Shown here: piece after piece, positions 24,429-32,159 of the stretch
Layout: each line of letters opens with the position of its first letter
Numbering within the stretch: position 1 is the first letter of the stretch
Assembly: GCA_017525525.1 (NCBI GenBank)
Contig: JAFXSQ010000066.1
Span: forward strand, 40,639-104,638
Source of the DNA: Lachnospiraceae bacterium
GTDB taxonomy: Bacteria; Bacillota; Clostridia; Lachnospirales; Lachnospiraceae
Direction: 5' to 3'
DNA length: 64,000 nt
The notes under the pieces: model-generated
Told to the model about the DNA's origin: nothing
Seen by the model: only the letters and a program-made list of their open reading frames with translations
Database searches by the model: none
Made by a program: the position numbers and the translations under genes

Positions 24429-24725
24429 ATGGTAAAGCACATTATCTTATGGCAGCTTAAGGACGAGCTTAACGCTGAGGAAAAGGAAGAGGTAAAAGCC
24501 AAAATTAAGGCGGGGCTTGAGGGCCTTAAGGGACAGATTCCGGGACTTCTCGAAATCCATGTTCAGACGGAGCGCTTAGCTTCATCAAACGCGGATCTTA
24601 TGCTTGATTCAAGCTTTGAGGATGAGGTCGCGCTTAAAGGGTATGCGGTTCACCCGGCGCATGTTGCGGTGGCCGACGGTGTTGTAAGACCGAACGCAAA
24701 GACAAGGATTTGCATTGATTTTTAA
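24429..24725 (+). CDS. Dabb (stress-responsive A/B barrel) family protein
   Basis: 98 residues from the ATG at 24429, with GGAGGGAAG upstream. It matches the dimeric alpha-beta barrel Dabb family: MVKHIILWQLKDE at the start, LLEIHVQTE in the middle, LDSSFEDEVALKGYAVHPAHVAV at the end. Family members have varied or unknown activities, including small oxygenase-like barrels. It follows the PBP gene by 21 bp and may be co-transcribed, but no functional link is evident. Confidence 0.85.
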   Translation: MVKHIILWQLKDELNAEEKEEVKAKIKAGLEGLKGQIPGLLEIHVQTERLASSNADLMLDSSFEDEVALKGYAVHPAHVAVADGVVRPNAKTRICIDF

Positions 24726-24900
24726 TATAGATGCAGCTTATGAACAGCAGCTTATAAGGAAAAGGGATGTGTTTAAGAAAAAAACGGGCACATCACAAGC
24801 GTTGAAAATAATAATGATTTCAGCAAAGGGGCTGTCCGGAACGGCTCATACTTCTTATATATCTGATACAATAACGCTTGATGATCTTTTTGAGGGATAG
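24715..24900 (+). pseudogene. Remnant resembling the C-terminal end of a DUF234-type ATPase
   Basis: An open stretch of about 60 codons with no good start or ribosome binding site, overlapping the end of the Dabb gene. Its translation (RDVFKKKTGTSQALKIIMIS, then ITLDDLFEG) resembles the last residues of the archaeal-type ATPases found in many Firmicutes, which end in a similar VTLDDLF. The ATPase domain itself is missing upstream. Most likely the 3' end of a deleted gene; the resemblance is from memory and should be checked by search. Confidence 0.42.
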
Positions 24901-24939
24901 AATTATAGGATAGATATAGTCAATTCCAAAAAACTATGG

Positions 24940-24981
24940 CACTATCCGTGTTTTCGTAGTAGAATACGGATAGTGTTTTTT
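24940..24981 (+). terminator. Terminator before topA, first of two
   Basis: CACTATCCGT (24940-24949) pairs perfectly with ACGGATAGTG (24966-24975), then six T. Confidence 0.92.
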
Positions 24982-25009
24982 GTGTACGGTAGCGCTGTTT
25001 TGGGCGGTG

Positions 25010-25042
25010 ACCGGCTGATGAATAATCAGCCGGTTTTATTTT
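25010..25042 (+). terminator. Terminator before topA, second of two
   Basis: ACCGGCTGAT (25010-25019) pairs perfectly with ATCAGCCGGT (25025-25034), then TTTATTTTG. Two terminators in tandem isolate topA from the upstream transcript. Confidence 0.85.
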
Positions 25043-25046
25043 GTCC

Positions 25047-25075
25047 TTGCGATATATGAATAAAAGGTGTATACT
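25047..25075 (+). promoter_or_regulatory. topA promoter
   Basis: TTGCGA at 25047-25052, 17 bp spacer, TATACT at 25070-25075, about 38 bp before the start codon and directly after the tandem terminators. Confidence 0.72.
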
Positions 25076-25113
25076 GTCCGCCGAATAAAACTATTTAAAG
25101 GATTGTGGGACAA

Positions 25114-27159
25114 ATGGCAAAGAATCTTGTAATAGTGGAGTCGCCGGCGAAGGCGAAGACAATTAAGAAGTACCTCGGTTCAAACTACGAGGTTATGGCG
25201 TCAAACGGGCATGTGAGGGACCTTCCCAAGAGCCAGATGGGTATCGATATAGAAAATGATTTCGAGCCCAAGTACATTACAATAAGGGGAAAAGGTGAGC
25301 TGCTCGCTGCGCTGAGGAAGGCAGTGAAGAAGGCGGATAAAATATATCTTGCGACTGACCCTGACCGTGAGGGGGAGGCTATATCCTACCACCTTTCCAT
25401 AGCGCTTAATCTCGAGGGAAAGAGCTATAAGAGAATAACCTTCAATGAGATTACCAAGAATGCGGTTAAAGCTTCGATTAAAGAGGCAAGAGAGATAGAC
25501 ATGAACTTGGTCGATGCGCAGCAGGCGAGACGTGTGCTCGACAGGATGGTGGGCTACTCCATAAGCCCCCTGCTCTGGGCTAAGATCAAGAGGGGACTTT
25601 CCGCAGGACGTGTGCAGAATGCTGCGTTAAAGCTTATCTGCGACAGGGAGGCAGAGATAGAGAAGTTCATACCGGAGGAGTATTATTCGCTTTCGGTGCT
25701 TCTTGACAAGGGCAATAAGACAAAACCTGTTGAGATGCATTATTCAAAAGACAGGCTTTCAAAGTCTGAGCTTGAGGAGATATTAAAGGATATAAAGGGT
25801 AAGGACTTTACCGTAGAGGATATCAAGACAACGGAGAGAAGCAAGAAGCAGCCGCTTCCTTTTACCACGAGTACCCTGCAGCAGGAGGCCGGCAAGAAGC
25901 TAAACTTTGCGACTGCCAAGACCATGAGGGTTGCCCAGCAGCTCTACGAGGGCGTGGACATAAAGGGAATGGGAACGGTAGCTCTTATTACCTACTTAAG
26001 AACCGATTCGGTGCGTGTGTCAGATGAGGCCGACAAATCTGCAAAGGATTACGTAAGGTCGCAGTTTGGAGATGAATATGTTGGCAATACAGAGGTTAAG
26101 TCCACCGGAAGAAGGATACAGGATGCCCACGAGGCAATCCGTCCGACGGACATCAGCATAACTCCCGGTGCCATAAAGGATAAGGTCAGCAGGGATCAGT
26201 TCAGACTGTACCAGCTTATATACAATCGCTTCCTCGGAAGTCGTATGGCTCCCGCGGTTTACGAGACTGACACGGTTACCGCAGTGGCAAATAAGAGGAG
26301 CTTCAAGGCAGCAAATACAAGAGTTAAGTTCCAGGGTTTCCTTGCGGTATATGAGTCTGACGAGGAGAAGACAGAGAAGGTAAATCTGTCAGGCCTTTCA
26401 AAGGGCGACAGCTTAAAGCTCTCAGGCGAGCCGGAGAGTGCTCAGCACTTTACTCAACCGCCGTCACATTTTACAGAGGCGATGCTCGTAAAGACCATGG
26501 AGGAGCTCGGTATAGGCAGGCCGTCTACCTACGCACCTACAATCTCGACGATAATCGCCAGAAGATACGTGGCGAAGGAGAACAAGAACCTCTTCGTGAC
26601 TGAACTCGGTGAGGCGGTAAACAGGATGATGTGCGACGCATTCCCGGAGATTGTTGACACCAGCTTTACGGCAAATATTGAGACACTTCTTGATACCATA
26701 GAGGACGGAGACATCCAGTGGAAGGTAGTGATCAGGAACTTCTACCCGGATCTTCATGATGCGGTTGAGAAGGCTGACAAGGAGCTTGATTCGGTCAAGA
26801 TAGAAGATGAGGTTTCAGATGTGAAGTGTGACCAGTGCGGGCGCATGATGGTCATAAAGTACGGACCTCACGGCAAGTTCCTCGCATGCCCCGGATTCCC
26901 GGAGTGCAGGAATACAAAGCCTTATCTCGAGAAGCTTGGAGTACCGTGCCCGATGTGCGGCAAGGAGATTGTGATAAGGAAGACCAAGAAGGGCAGAAGA
27001 TTCTACGGTTGCGAGAACGGACCCGACTGCGAGTTCATGTCATGGGCAAGACCGGTTGCGAAAAAGTGCGCAAAATGCGGCTCCTATATGGTTGAAAAAG
27101 GCGATAAGATAGTGTGCTCAGACGCCGCTTGCGGCTACAGCGAGGCGAAGGGCGAATAA
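25114..27159 (+). CDS. topA: DNA topoisomerase I
   Basis: 681 residues from the ATG at 25114 (MAKNLVIVESPAKAKTIKKY). The enzyme relaxes negative supercoils. The Toprim domain has the E of VESPAKA and the DPDREGEAIS acidic motif; the catalytic tyrosine is Y294 in ITYLRTDSVR. Three C-terminal four-cysteine zinc ribbons are present (CDQCG..., CPMCG..., CAKCG...). Length and domain order are typical of Firmicutes. A GTG nine bases upstream is a less likely start. The -35 box of a promoter reading toward the flagellar operon begins directly after the stop codon. Confidence 0.98.
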   Translation: MAKNLVIVESPAKAKTIKKYLGSNYEVMASNGHVRDLPKSQMGIDIENDFEPKYITIRGKGELLAALRKAVKKADKIYLATDPDREGEAISYHLSIALNLEGKSYKRITFNEITKNAVKASIKEAREIDMNLVDAQQARRVLDRMVGYSISPLLWAKIKRGLSAGRVQNAALKLICDREAEIEKFIPEEYYSLSVLLDKGNKTKPVEMHYSKDRLSKSELEEILKDIKGKDFTVEDIKTTERSKKQPLPFTTSTLQQEAGKKLNFATAKTMRVAQQLYEGVDIKGMGTVALITYLRTDSVRVSDEADKSAKDYVRSQFGDEYVGNTEVKSTGRRIQDAHEAIRPTDISITPGAIKDKVSRDQFRLYQLIYNRFLGSRMAPAVYETDTVTAVANKRSFKAANTRVKFQGFLAVYESDEEKTEKVNLSGLSKGDSLKLSGEPESAQHFTQPPSHFTEAMLVKTMEELGIGRPSTYAPTISTIIARRYVAKENKNLFVTELGEAVNRMMCDAFPEIVDTSFTANIETLLDTIEDGDIQWKVVIRNFYPDLHDAVEKADKELDSVKIEDEVSDVKCDQCGRMMVIKYGPHGKFLACPGFPECRNTKPYLEKLGVPCPMCGKEIVIRKTKKGRRFYGCENGPDCEFMSWARPVAKKCAKCGSYMVEKGDKIVCSDAACGYSEAKGE

Positions 27160-27189
27160 TTGACATAAAGGGTTGTTGTGTGATAAAAT
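27160..27189 (+). promoter_or_regulatory. Strong promoter overlapping the topA terminator, reading toward flgB
   Basis: TTGACA at 27160-27165 immediately follows the topA stop; an 18 bp spacer leads to TAAAAT at 27184-27189, with an extended -10 TGA. The predicted start (about 27196) lies at the inner edge of the terminator stem. RNA made from here therefore lacks the left arm of the hairpin and should not be terminated, while topA RNA would be. The resulting flagellar leader would be about 230 nt and contain the hairpins at 27236-27303. Confidence 0.65.
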
Positions 27190-27228
27190 TATACCGTATG
27201 GGCTTTAGGTCCAAACGGTATAATTTTT
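27186..27228 (+). terminator. Terminator of topA
   Basis: AAATTATACCGT (27186-27197) pairs with ACGGTATAATTT (27215-27226), then more T. The left arm coincides with the -10 box of the promoter above. Confidence 0.9.
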
Positions 27229-27235
27229 ATGCACA

Positions 27236-27303
27236 CGACTGCGTAAGGAAAGTAGTCACTACGTGACACGCAGTCGGCGCGGCAGGTATGCTTCGCATAC
27301 CTG
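27236..27303. repeat. Hairpin A repeat and a second hairpin in the flagellar leader
   Basis: CGACTGCGT (27236-27244) pairs with ACGCAGTCG (27268-27276), with inner GTCAC/GTGAC around TAC. Every base that differs from the copy at 13318 in the stems is compensated on the other strand. Next comes the perfect hairpin CAGGTATGC-TTC-GCATACCTG (27282-27302). Confidence 0.85.
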
Positions 27304-27318
27304 ATTATAAAGAGAAGG

Positions 27319-27349
27319 TTAACTAAAAATGAACACATGTCGATATAAT
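27319..27349 (+). promoter_or_regulatory. Possible second flagellar promoter
   Basis: TTAACT at 27319-27324, a long 19 bp spacer, TATAAT at 27344-27349. It is weaker than the candidate at 27160, but the -10 box is perfect and closer to flgB. No sigma-28 box and no c-di-GMP riboswitch pattern was found in this 266 bp gap. Confidence 0.4.
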
Positions 27350-27425
27350 AGATGTAACTATATCTTGAATTCTATAACAAGGACTGTTCTTGCGAGCACG
27401 GAAGCTCTAAACCGGAGGTGAGAGA

Positions 27426-27824
27426 ATGATCAACACGGACATTTACAACTATGTCAACATTCTCGATAAGGCCGCTGATGCTTCCAGCTTCAGGAATGAG
27501 CTTATCAGCAACAATATCGCGAATGTCGATACCCCTGATTATAAGAGAAAAGATTTGAATTTCGAGAATATCCTTCAGGCAGAGCTCGGCGGAGAGAAGA
27601 ATCTTTGGACTGCCGTTAAGAATGCAAATATGGACTTAGAGACGCTTGATCCGCAGGTTTACACTGACAATGCGAATCTGTCCTACAGGCTCGACGGCAA
27701 CAATGTGGATATCAATACCGAGGAGGCGTACCTCGCCGAAAACCAGATCAAGTATCAGACCTTGATCGACTTGATGAATCAGGAGTTCGGAAGATACAAG
27801 ACAGCCATGAGTAACGGATCATAA
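27426..27824 (+). CDS. flgB: Flagellar basal-body proximal rod protein FlgB
   Basis: 132 residues. FlgB forms part of the proximal rod beneath the hook. The rod-protein N-terminal motif (RNELISNNIANVDTPDYKRKDLNFE) and C-terminal helix (YLAENQIKYQTLIDLMNQEFGRYKTAM) are clear. CCGGAGGTGAG precedes the ATG. First gene of the operon; flgC follows 19 bp on. The order flgB-flgC-fliE is the standard start of the Bacillus/Clostridium fla/che operon. Confidence 0.96.
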   Translation: MINTDIYNYVNILDKAADASSFRNELISNNIANVDTPDYKRKDLNFENILQAELGGEKNLWTAVKNANMDLETLDPQVYTDNANLSYRLDGNNVDINTEEAYLAENQIKYQTLIDLMNQEFGRYKTAMSNGS

Positions 27825-27843
27825 GAAATGTGAGGTGTAGACT

Positions 27844-28281
27844 ATGGGTGTTTTTTCGGCAATGAATGTGGCTGCCACGGGAATGACCGCGCAGCAGCTC
27901 AGAATGGACATAATAGCAGAGAACATCGCCAACGCAAGCACAACCCGTACTGAGGACGGGACGGCTTACAGGCGTAAGATACCGGTATTCTATGAGAAGG
28001 ATACGACTGCGTTCGACCACATTTTGAACGGATATTTGAGCCATTACCAGCCTAACGGCGTGAAGGTTCCTCAGATAGTTGAGGACCCTTCGCAGCTTAA
28101 GATGGTTTATGAGCCTGATAATCCTGATGCGGACGAGAACGGCTATGTGCTTTATCCTAATGTGGATACCGTAACTGAGATGACTAACCTGATAGACTCA
28201 AGCCGCGCATATGAGGCTTCGGCTACGGCGTTCAACGCTGCAAAGGCCATGGCCTCAAAGGGCTTGGAGCTTTTCGGATAA
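27844..28281 (+). CDS. flgC: Flagellar basal-body rod protein FlgC
   Basis: 145 residues. The second proximal rod protein. N-terminal MTAQQLRMDIIAENIANAST and C-terminal VTEMTNLIDSSRAYEASATAFNAAKAM are the conserved rod/hook motifs that pair in the coiled-coil core of the rod. Good TGAGGTG upstream. Fourteen bases separate it from fliE. Nothing unusual. Confidence 0.96.
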   Translation: MGVFSAMNVAATGMTAQQLRMDIIAENIANASTTRTEDGTAYRRKIPVFYEKDTTAFDHILNGYLSHYQPNGVKVPQIVEDPSQLKMVYEPDNPDADENGYVLYPNVDTVTEMTNLIDSSRAYEASATAFNAAKAMASKGLELFG

Positions 28282-28295
28282 GGAGGTAGATCATT

Positions 28296-28670
28296 ATGTC
28301 TTTAACTCCTGTTAATCTGTTCTCTGACGGCTATACCACACTCAACGGTATAGAGAATCTGTCCTCGGCGGGTTCCGTAGACAGGGCAGCGAAAACCCTG
28401 TCCCTGAATTCTCCTCAGGGCACTTCCGTCAAGAAGACCGATACAGCTTTTGATGTAATCCTTAATGCGGCAGTGGATATGTACAAGGAGGCCGACTCCC
28501 TGCAGAAGGCAGCAGAGTCCTCGGAGATGAGCTTTGCCCTCGGCTACACCGACAATATCCATGACCTCGCCTTGGCGCAGCAGAAAGCGAATATATCTTT
28601 ACAATACACAGTCAAGGTTACCAACGCCGTAGTAACAGCTTATAAAGAATTAATGCAAATGCAGTTATAA
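28296..28670 (+). CDS. fliE: Flagellar hook-basal body complex protein FliE
   Basis: 124 residues. FliE links the MS ring to the rod. The conserved region is in the C-terminal 90 residues: FDVILNAAVDMYKEADSLQKAAES, then DIHDLALAQQKANISLQYTVKVTNAVVTAYKELMQMQL. GGAGG lies 7-8 bp before the ATG. An 80 bp gap follows, with a hairpin-like GAGCACGGG/CGTGC segment, before fliF. Confidence 0.94.
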   Translation: MSLTPVNLFSDGYTTLNGIENLSSAGSVDRAAKTLSLNSPQGTSVKKTDTAFDVILNAAVDMYKEADSLQKAAESSEMSFALGYTDNIHDLALAQQKANISLQYTVKVTNAVVTAYKELMQMQL

Positions 28671-28750
28671 AAAAACTATAATAAAAATACATGTCCGGGA
28701 GCACGGGCCACATACTTCGTGCCGACCGACACCAAAAATGAGAGCACACC

Positions 28751-30358
28751 ATGAGAGACTTTTTTTCTAAACTACCACAGAAGATAGTTGAATTCTGGAA
28801 ACGATATACAAGAAGACAGAAGGTTCTGTTCTTTTCAGTCTTAGCAGCGGTCTTGATCACCCTGATAGGACTCTTTATGATTCTCAACAGGACCACCTAT
28901 GTAAGGCTTGCCTCATTTGAGAACACGGCCGCAACCGCACAGGCTGCAAATGTACTCGAGGAAAACGGGGTTAAGATCAAGGTATCAAGCGACGCTTTAA
29001 GCATCGATGTCGATGAAAAGCAGGCCTCACAGGCAAGACTTCTCTTAGGGCAGAACGGCATAAGCGCAAACTTAAATAATACGGGTTATGACTGGCTTTT
29101 CGATAACAGCTTTAACACAACGGATTCGGAGAAAAAACTGAAGGCGAAGATCAATCTGCAGTCCACGATGGCCGCGGACATCAAGAACATCGAAGGTGTA
29201 ATGAATGCCTCGGTTACCATCAATCTTCCCGAGAGCAACAATACAATCTACTCCGATGAGAAGCAGACTACCGTAAGCATCATGCTTACCACGAACTCGA
29301 ATTTCAAGGCTGAACAGGCTAACAGCATTGCTCTTTATGCGAGTGGATGCGTTGGCAATTCCGGCACGGAGAATATAACCATTATCAACAACGAAGGCAA
29401 GCTTCTCTTCTCGGGCTCGAGCTCGGGTTCGACTGCAGCATTAAATAACAAGCTTATGATACAGCAGCAGGTGGAGGAGTTTTACAACAGCAAGATATGG
29501 AACCTTATGGTCAATTCAGGAAGGTATGATGAGGTTGCCGTATCTGCGAATCTTAAAATAAATCTTTCTGACAAGGAGATATTCAACAGGGAATACTACT
29601 CTAACGATGAAGACGACACAGGTCCAAAGGAGACTTATTATTACTACCTTGCCGAGAATACCGACGGTACCGGAGGCGTGGTCGGAACCGATGCTAACGG
29701 AGAGGAGATTACGGATTATAACCTCCTTGACAATGCAAACGGCCAGTCAAGCTTAAACCTTATCAAGGAAACCTACGCTACAAGCTACACTGATACAAAG
29801 ACCATAACACCTGTCGGTGATGCGGATATGACTGAATCCAGCATGGGTCTTTATCTCACAAAGTATATCAACTACAACGAGGATGAGATGAAGAAGAGCG
29901 GCGAGCTCGAAGGCACCACATTTGACGAGTTCAAGGCAGCCAATTCCGAGGTTACGGAGGAGACGAACCCGGCAGACATCGTGACACTTCTTGCCAAGGC
30001 AACCGGCATGAAGGAAGGTAACATCCAGGTCGTTATAAGAAATGTACCGATGTTCTATCCGTCGGAGCCCAAGGAGATACCCATACAAAGCATACTTTCG
30101 ATACTGCTTGCGCTGCTTATAGGCGCGTTGCTTTTATTCGTGGTATTCAAGAGCATGAAGACAGAGGAGATAGTGGAGGTGGAGCCCGAGCTTTCGGTTG
30201 AGGCTCTGCTTGCAACGACAAAGGAGAATCAGACCTTGGATGACATTGAATTCTCTGACGGTTCAGAGACCATGAACCAGATTAATAAATTCGTTGATGA
30301 GAACCCCGAGGCGGTTGCTGCATTGCTCAGAAACTGGCTGAATGATGATTGGGAGTGA
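28751..30358 (+). CDS. fliF: Flagellar MS-ring protein FliF
   Basis: 535 residues. The MS ring is the membrane base on which rotor and export gate assemble. A first membrane helix (about 25-45), a YscJ-like ring-building region (YVRLASFENTAATAQAANVL, DEKQASQARLLLGQNGI), a large variable middle and a second membrane helix near residue 455 (ILSILLALLIGALLLFVVF) are visible. The C-terminal tail (NPEAVAALLRNWLNDDWE) is the FliG-binding motif. The ribosome binding site is poor (GAGAG), which is odd for such a gene. Confidence 0.96.
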   Translation: MRDFFSKLPQKIVEFWKRYTRRQKVLFFSVLAAVLITLIGLFMILNRTTYVRLASFENTAATAQAANVLEENGVKIKVSSDALSIDVDEKQASQARLLLGQNGISANLNNTGYDWLFDNSFNTTDSEKKLKAKINLQSTMAADIKNIEGVMNASVTINLPESNNTIYSDEKQTTVSIMLTTNSNFKAEQANSIALYASGCVGNSGTENITIINNEGKLLFSGSSSGSTAALNNKLMIQQQVEEFYNSKIWNLMVNSGRYDEVAVSANLKINLSDKEIFNREYYSNDEDDTGPKETYYYYLAENTDGTGGVVGTDANGEEITDYNLLDNANGQSSLNLIKETYATSYTDTKTITPVGDADMTESSMGLYLTKYINYNEDEMKKSGELEGTTFDEFKAANSEVTEETNPADIVTLLAKATGMKEGNIQVVIRNVPMFYPSEPKEIPIQSILSILLALLIGALLLFVVFKSMKTEEIVEVEPELSVEALLATTKENQTLDDIEFSDGSETMNQINKFVDENPEAVAALLRNWLNDDWE

Positions 30359-30364
30359 TGAATA

Positions 30365-31396
30365 ATGGCTGAAGAAAAAGATAAAGAGGAAGTCCTCGAA
30401 AAATACTCCGGTGTGCAGAAGGCTGCGGTTCTTCTTATAGTGCTCGGACCCGAGCGTTCCGCTAAGGTATTCCAGCACTTAAAGGATGATGAAATCGAGA
30501 ACTTAACGCTTGAGATAGCGAACACGAAGACCATACCCGGTGATGTAAAGGATGCGGTTGTAGATGAATTCTATGAGATCTGTCTCGCCCAGCAGTACAT
30601 TGCGGAGGGTGGTATTACCTATGCCAAGCAGCTTCTTGATAAGGCACTTGGTCCGGAAAGGGCCCGTACCGTTATCGGAAAGCTTACAGCGTCTCTTCAG
30701 GTGCGTCCTTTCGAGTTTATGCGAAAGACAGATCCGAGTCAGTTGCTTAACTTTATTCAGGACGAGCACCCACAGACCATAGCTCTTATCCTTTCGTACA
30801 TGCCTTCGGCACAGGCGGCGGCTGTAGTCAGCGCGTTAGCACCTGAAAAACAGGCGGATGTTGCTCGAAGGATAGCTTTGATGGATCGCACCAGCCCGGA
30901 TATGATCAAGGAGGTTGAGAAGGTTTTGGAGAGAAAGCTTTCATCTCTTGTCAATCAGGATTACACGATAGTCGGCGGTGTAGATGCTATCGTTAACATA
31001 CTTAATACAGTTGACCGAAGCACAGAGAAGCATATCATGGAGGAACTCGAGATCGATGAGCCGGAGCTTGCGGACGAGATCAGAAGAAAGATGTTCGTGT
31101 TCGAGGATATCCTTCTTTTAGACAACAGATCCATTCAGACTGTACTTCGAGAGGTCGATAACAACGAGCTTTCCATTGCGCTTAAGAATGCAAATGAAGA
31201 GGTTCAGAAGGCTATATTCGACAACCTTTCATCGCGTCTTGCGGCCATGATCAAGGAAGACATGGAATTCATGGGTCCCGTCAAGCTCAAGGACGTTGAG
31301 GAGGCTCAGCAGAAGATCGTTAATATTATAAGAAAATTAGAAGATTCGGGCGAGATTGTCATTTCGCGTGGCGGAGGTGACGAGATAGTTGTCTAA
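30365..31396 (+). CDS. fliG: Flagellar motor switch protein FliG
   Basis: 343 residues. FliG transmits stator force to the rotor. All three armadillo-like domains are present: KAAVLLIVLGPERSAKVFQHL, the middle EHPQTIALILSYM segment and the C-terminal torque helix region (MFVFEDILLLDNRSIQTVLREVDNNELSIALKNA) with its charged residues. It follows fliF by 6 bp and overlaps fliH by 8 bp. Normal length. Confidence 0.97.
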   Translation: MAEEKDKEEVLEKYSGVQKAAVLLIVLGPERSAKVFQHLKDDEIENLTLEIANTKTIPGDVKDAVVDEFYEICLAQQYIAEGGITYAKQLLDKALGPERARTVIGKLTASLQVRPFEFMRKTDPSQLLNFIQDEHPQTIALILSYMPSAQAAAVVSALAPEKQADVARRIALMDRTSPDMIKEVEKVLERKLSSLVNQDYTIVGGVDAIVNILNTVDRSTEKHIMEELEIDEPELADEIRRKMFVFEDILLLDNRSIQTVLREVDNNELSIALKNANEEVQKAIFDNLSSRLAAMIKEDMEFMGPVKLKDVEEAQQKIVNIIRKLEDSGEIVISRGGGDEIVV

Positions 31397-32156
31397 TCTT
31401 TTCAAGTCGGGTTTTTCGAATATCAAACAGGTATCATCGGAGCCTTTTATAATCGATGCAAACAAGAACCCTTCGGGTAGGATACTTAGACCTTTAGAGG
31501 AACGTGAGGATGAGGAGCCTGTTATTCCGGAAAACGAGGAGCTTCTTGACGATGCCATGAACAAGGCCAGCGATATCTTAAATGAATCGCGGGCCAAAGC
31601 CAATGCGATAATCGATTCGGCCATGGCCGAGTCCGAGCATATAAAGGAAAAGGCTTATTCCGACGGTTATAACCAGGGACTTTCCGACGGCAATATGGAG
31701 GCCATGAAGCGATCGGATGCGTACTTAAGCAGGATAGAGGAAGAAAAATCCGTATTCATGGAAAACTACGATCGCGAGATGGAGGAGAAGCTTAAGAGCG
31801 CCTCCGATAAGCTTATCGACACCTGCTGCGCGATAATACAGAAGATGACCGGGATCCTTGTGGATGAGTACAAGCCGGTCATGCTTCATATGATTAACAA
31901 TTCGCTTTTGGAACAGGACACGAGCCACAGGTTTACAATCAAGGTTGCGGAGGAATTATATCCCTACATAAGCGATAATTATGACAGGCTTGTGGGAGCG
32001 ACCAACCCGAGCATAACCTTAGAGATATTCGGAGATCCGAAGCTGAACAAAAGACAGTGCCTGATAGAGTCGGACAACGGTATCATAGATCTTTCCATGG
32101 ATGTTCAGGTGAATAATCTTATCACCGCCTTTAAGATGCTTGCAGGGGAACAATAA
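31389..32156 (+). CDS. fliH: Flagellar export ATPase regulator FliH
   Basis: 255 residues, TTG start inside the end of fliG behind GGAGGTGA. FliH binds and restrains the FliI ATPase. The N-terminal part is charged, with a helical GxxxG-like region (EKAYSDGYNQGLSDGNMEAM), followed by the V-type ATPase subunit E-like C-terminal domain (HRFTIKVAEELY, LEIFGDPKLNKRQCLIESDNG). Identification leans on position between fliG and fliI as well as on the C-terminal motif. Confidence 0.9.
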   Translation: MSNLFKSGFSNIKQVSSEPFIIDANKNPSGRILRPLEEREDEEPVIPENEELLDDAMNKASDILNESRAKANAIIDSAMAESEHIKEKAYSDGYNQGLSDGNMEAMKRSDAYLSRIEEEKSVFMENYDREMEEKLKSASDKLIDTCCAIIQKMTGILVDEYKPVMLHMINNSLLEQDTSHRFTIKVAEELYPYISDNYDRLVGATNPSITLEIFGDPKLNKRQCLIESDNGIIDLSMDVQVNNLITAFKMLAGEQ

Positions 32157-32159
32157 CTT

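Noticed and set aside
27229-27425. c-di-GMP riboswitch in the flagellar leader
   Set aside because: Clostridial flagellar operons often have one, but the conserved GEMM core sequences are absent; the hairpins belong to the repeat family.
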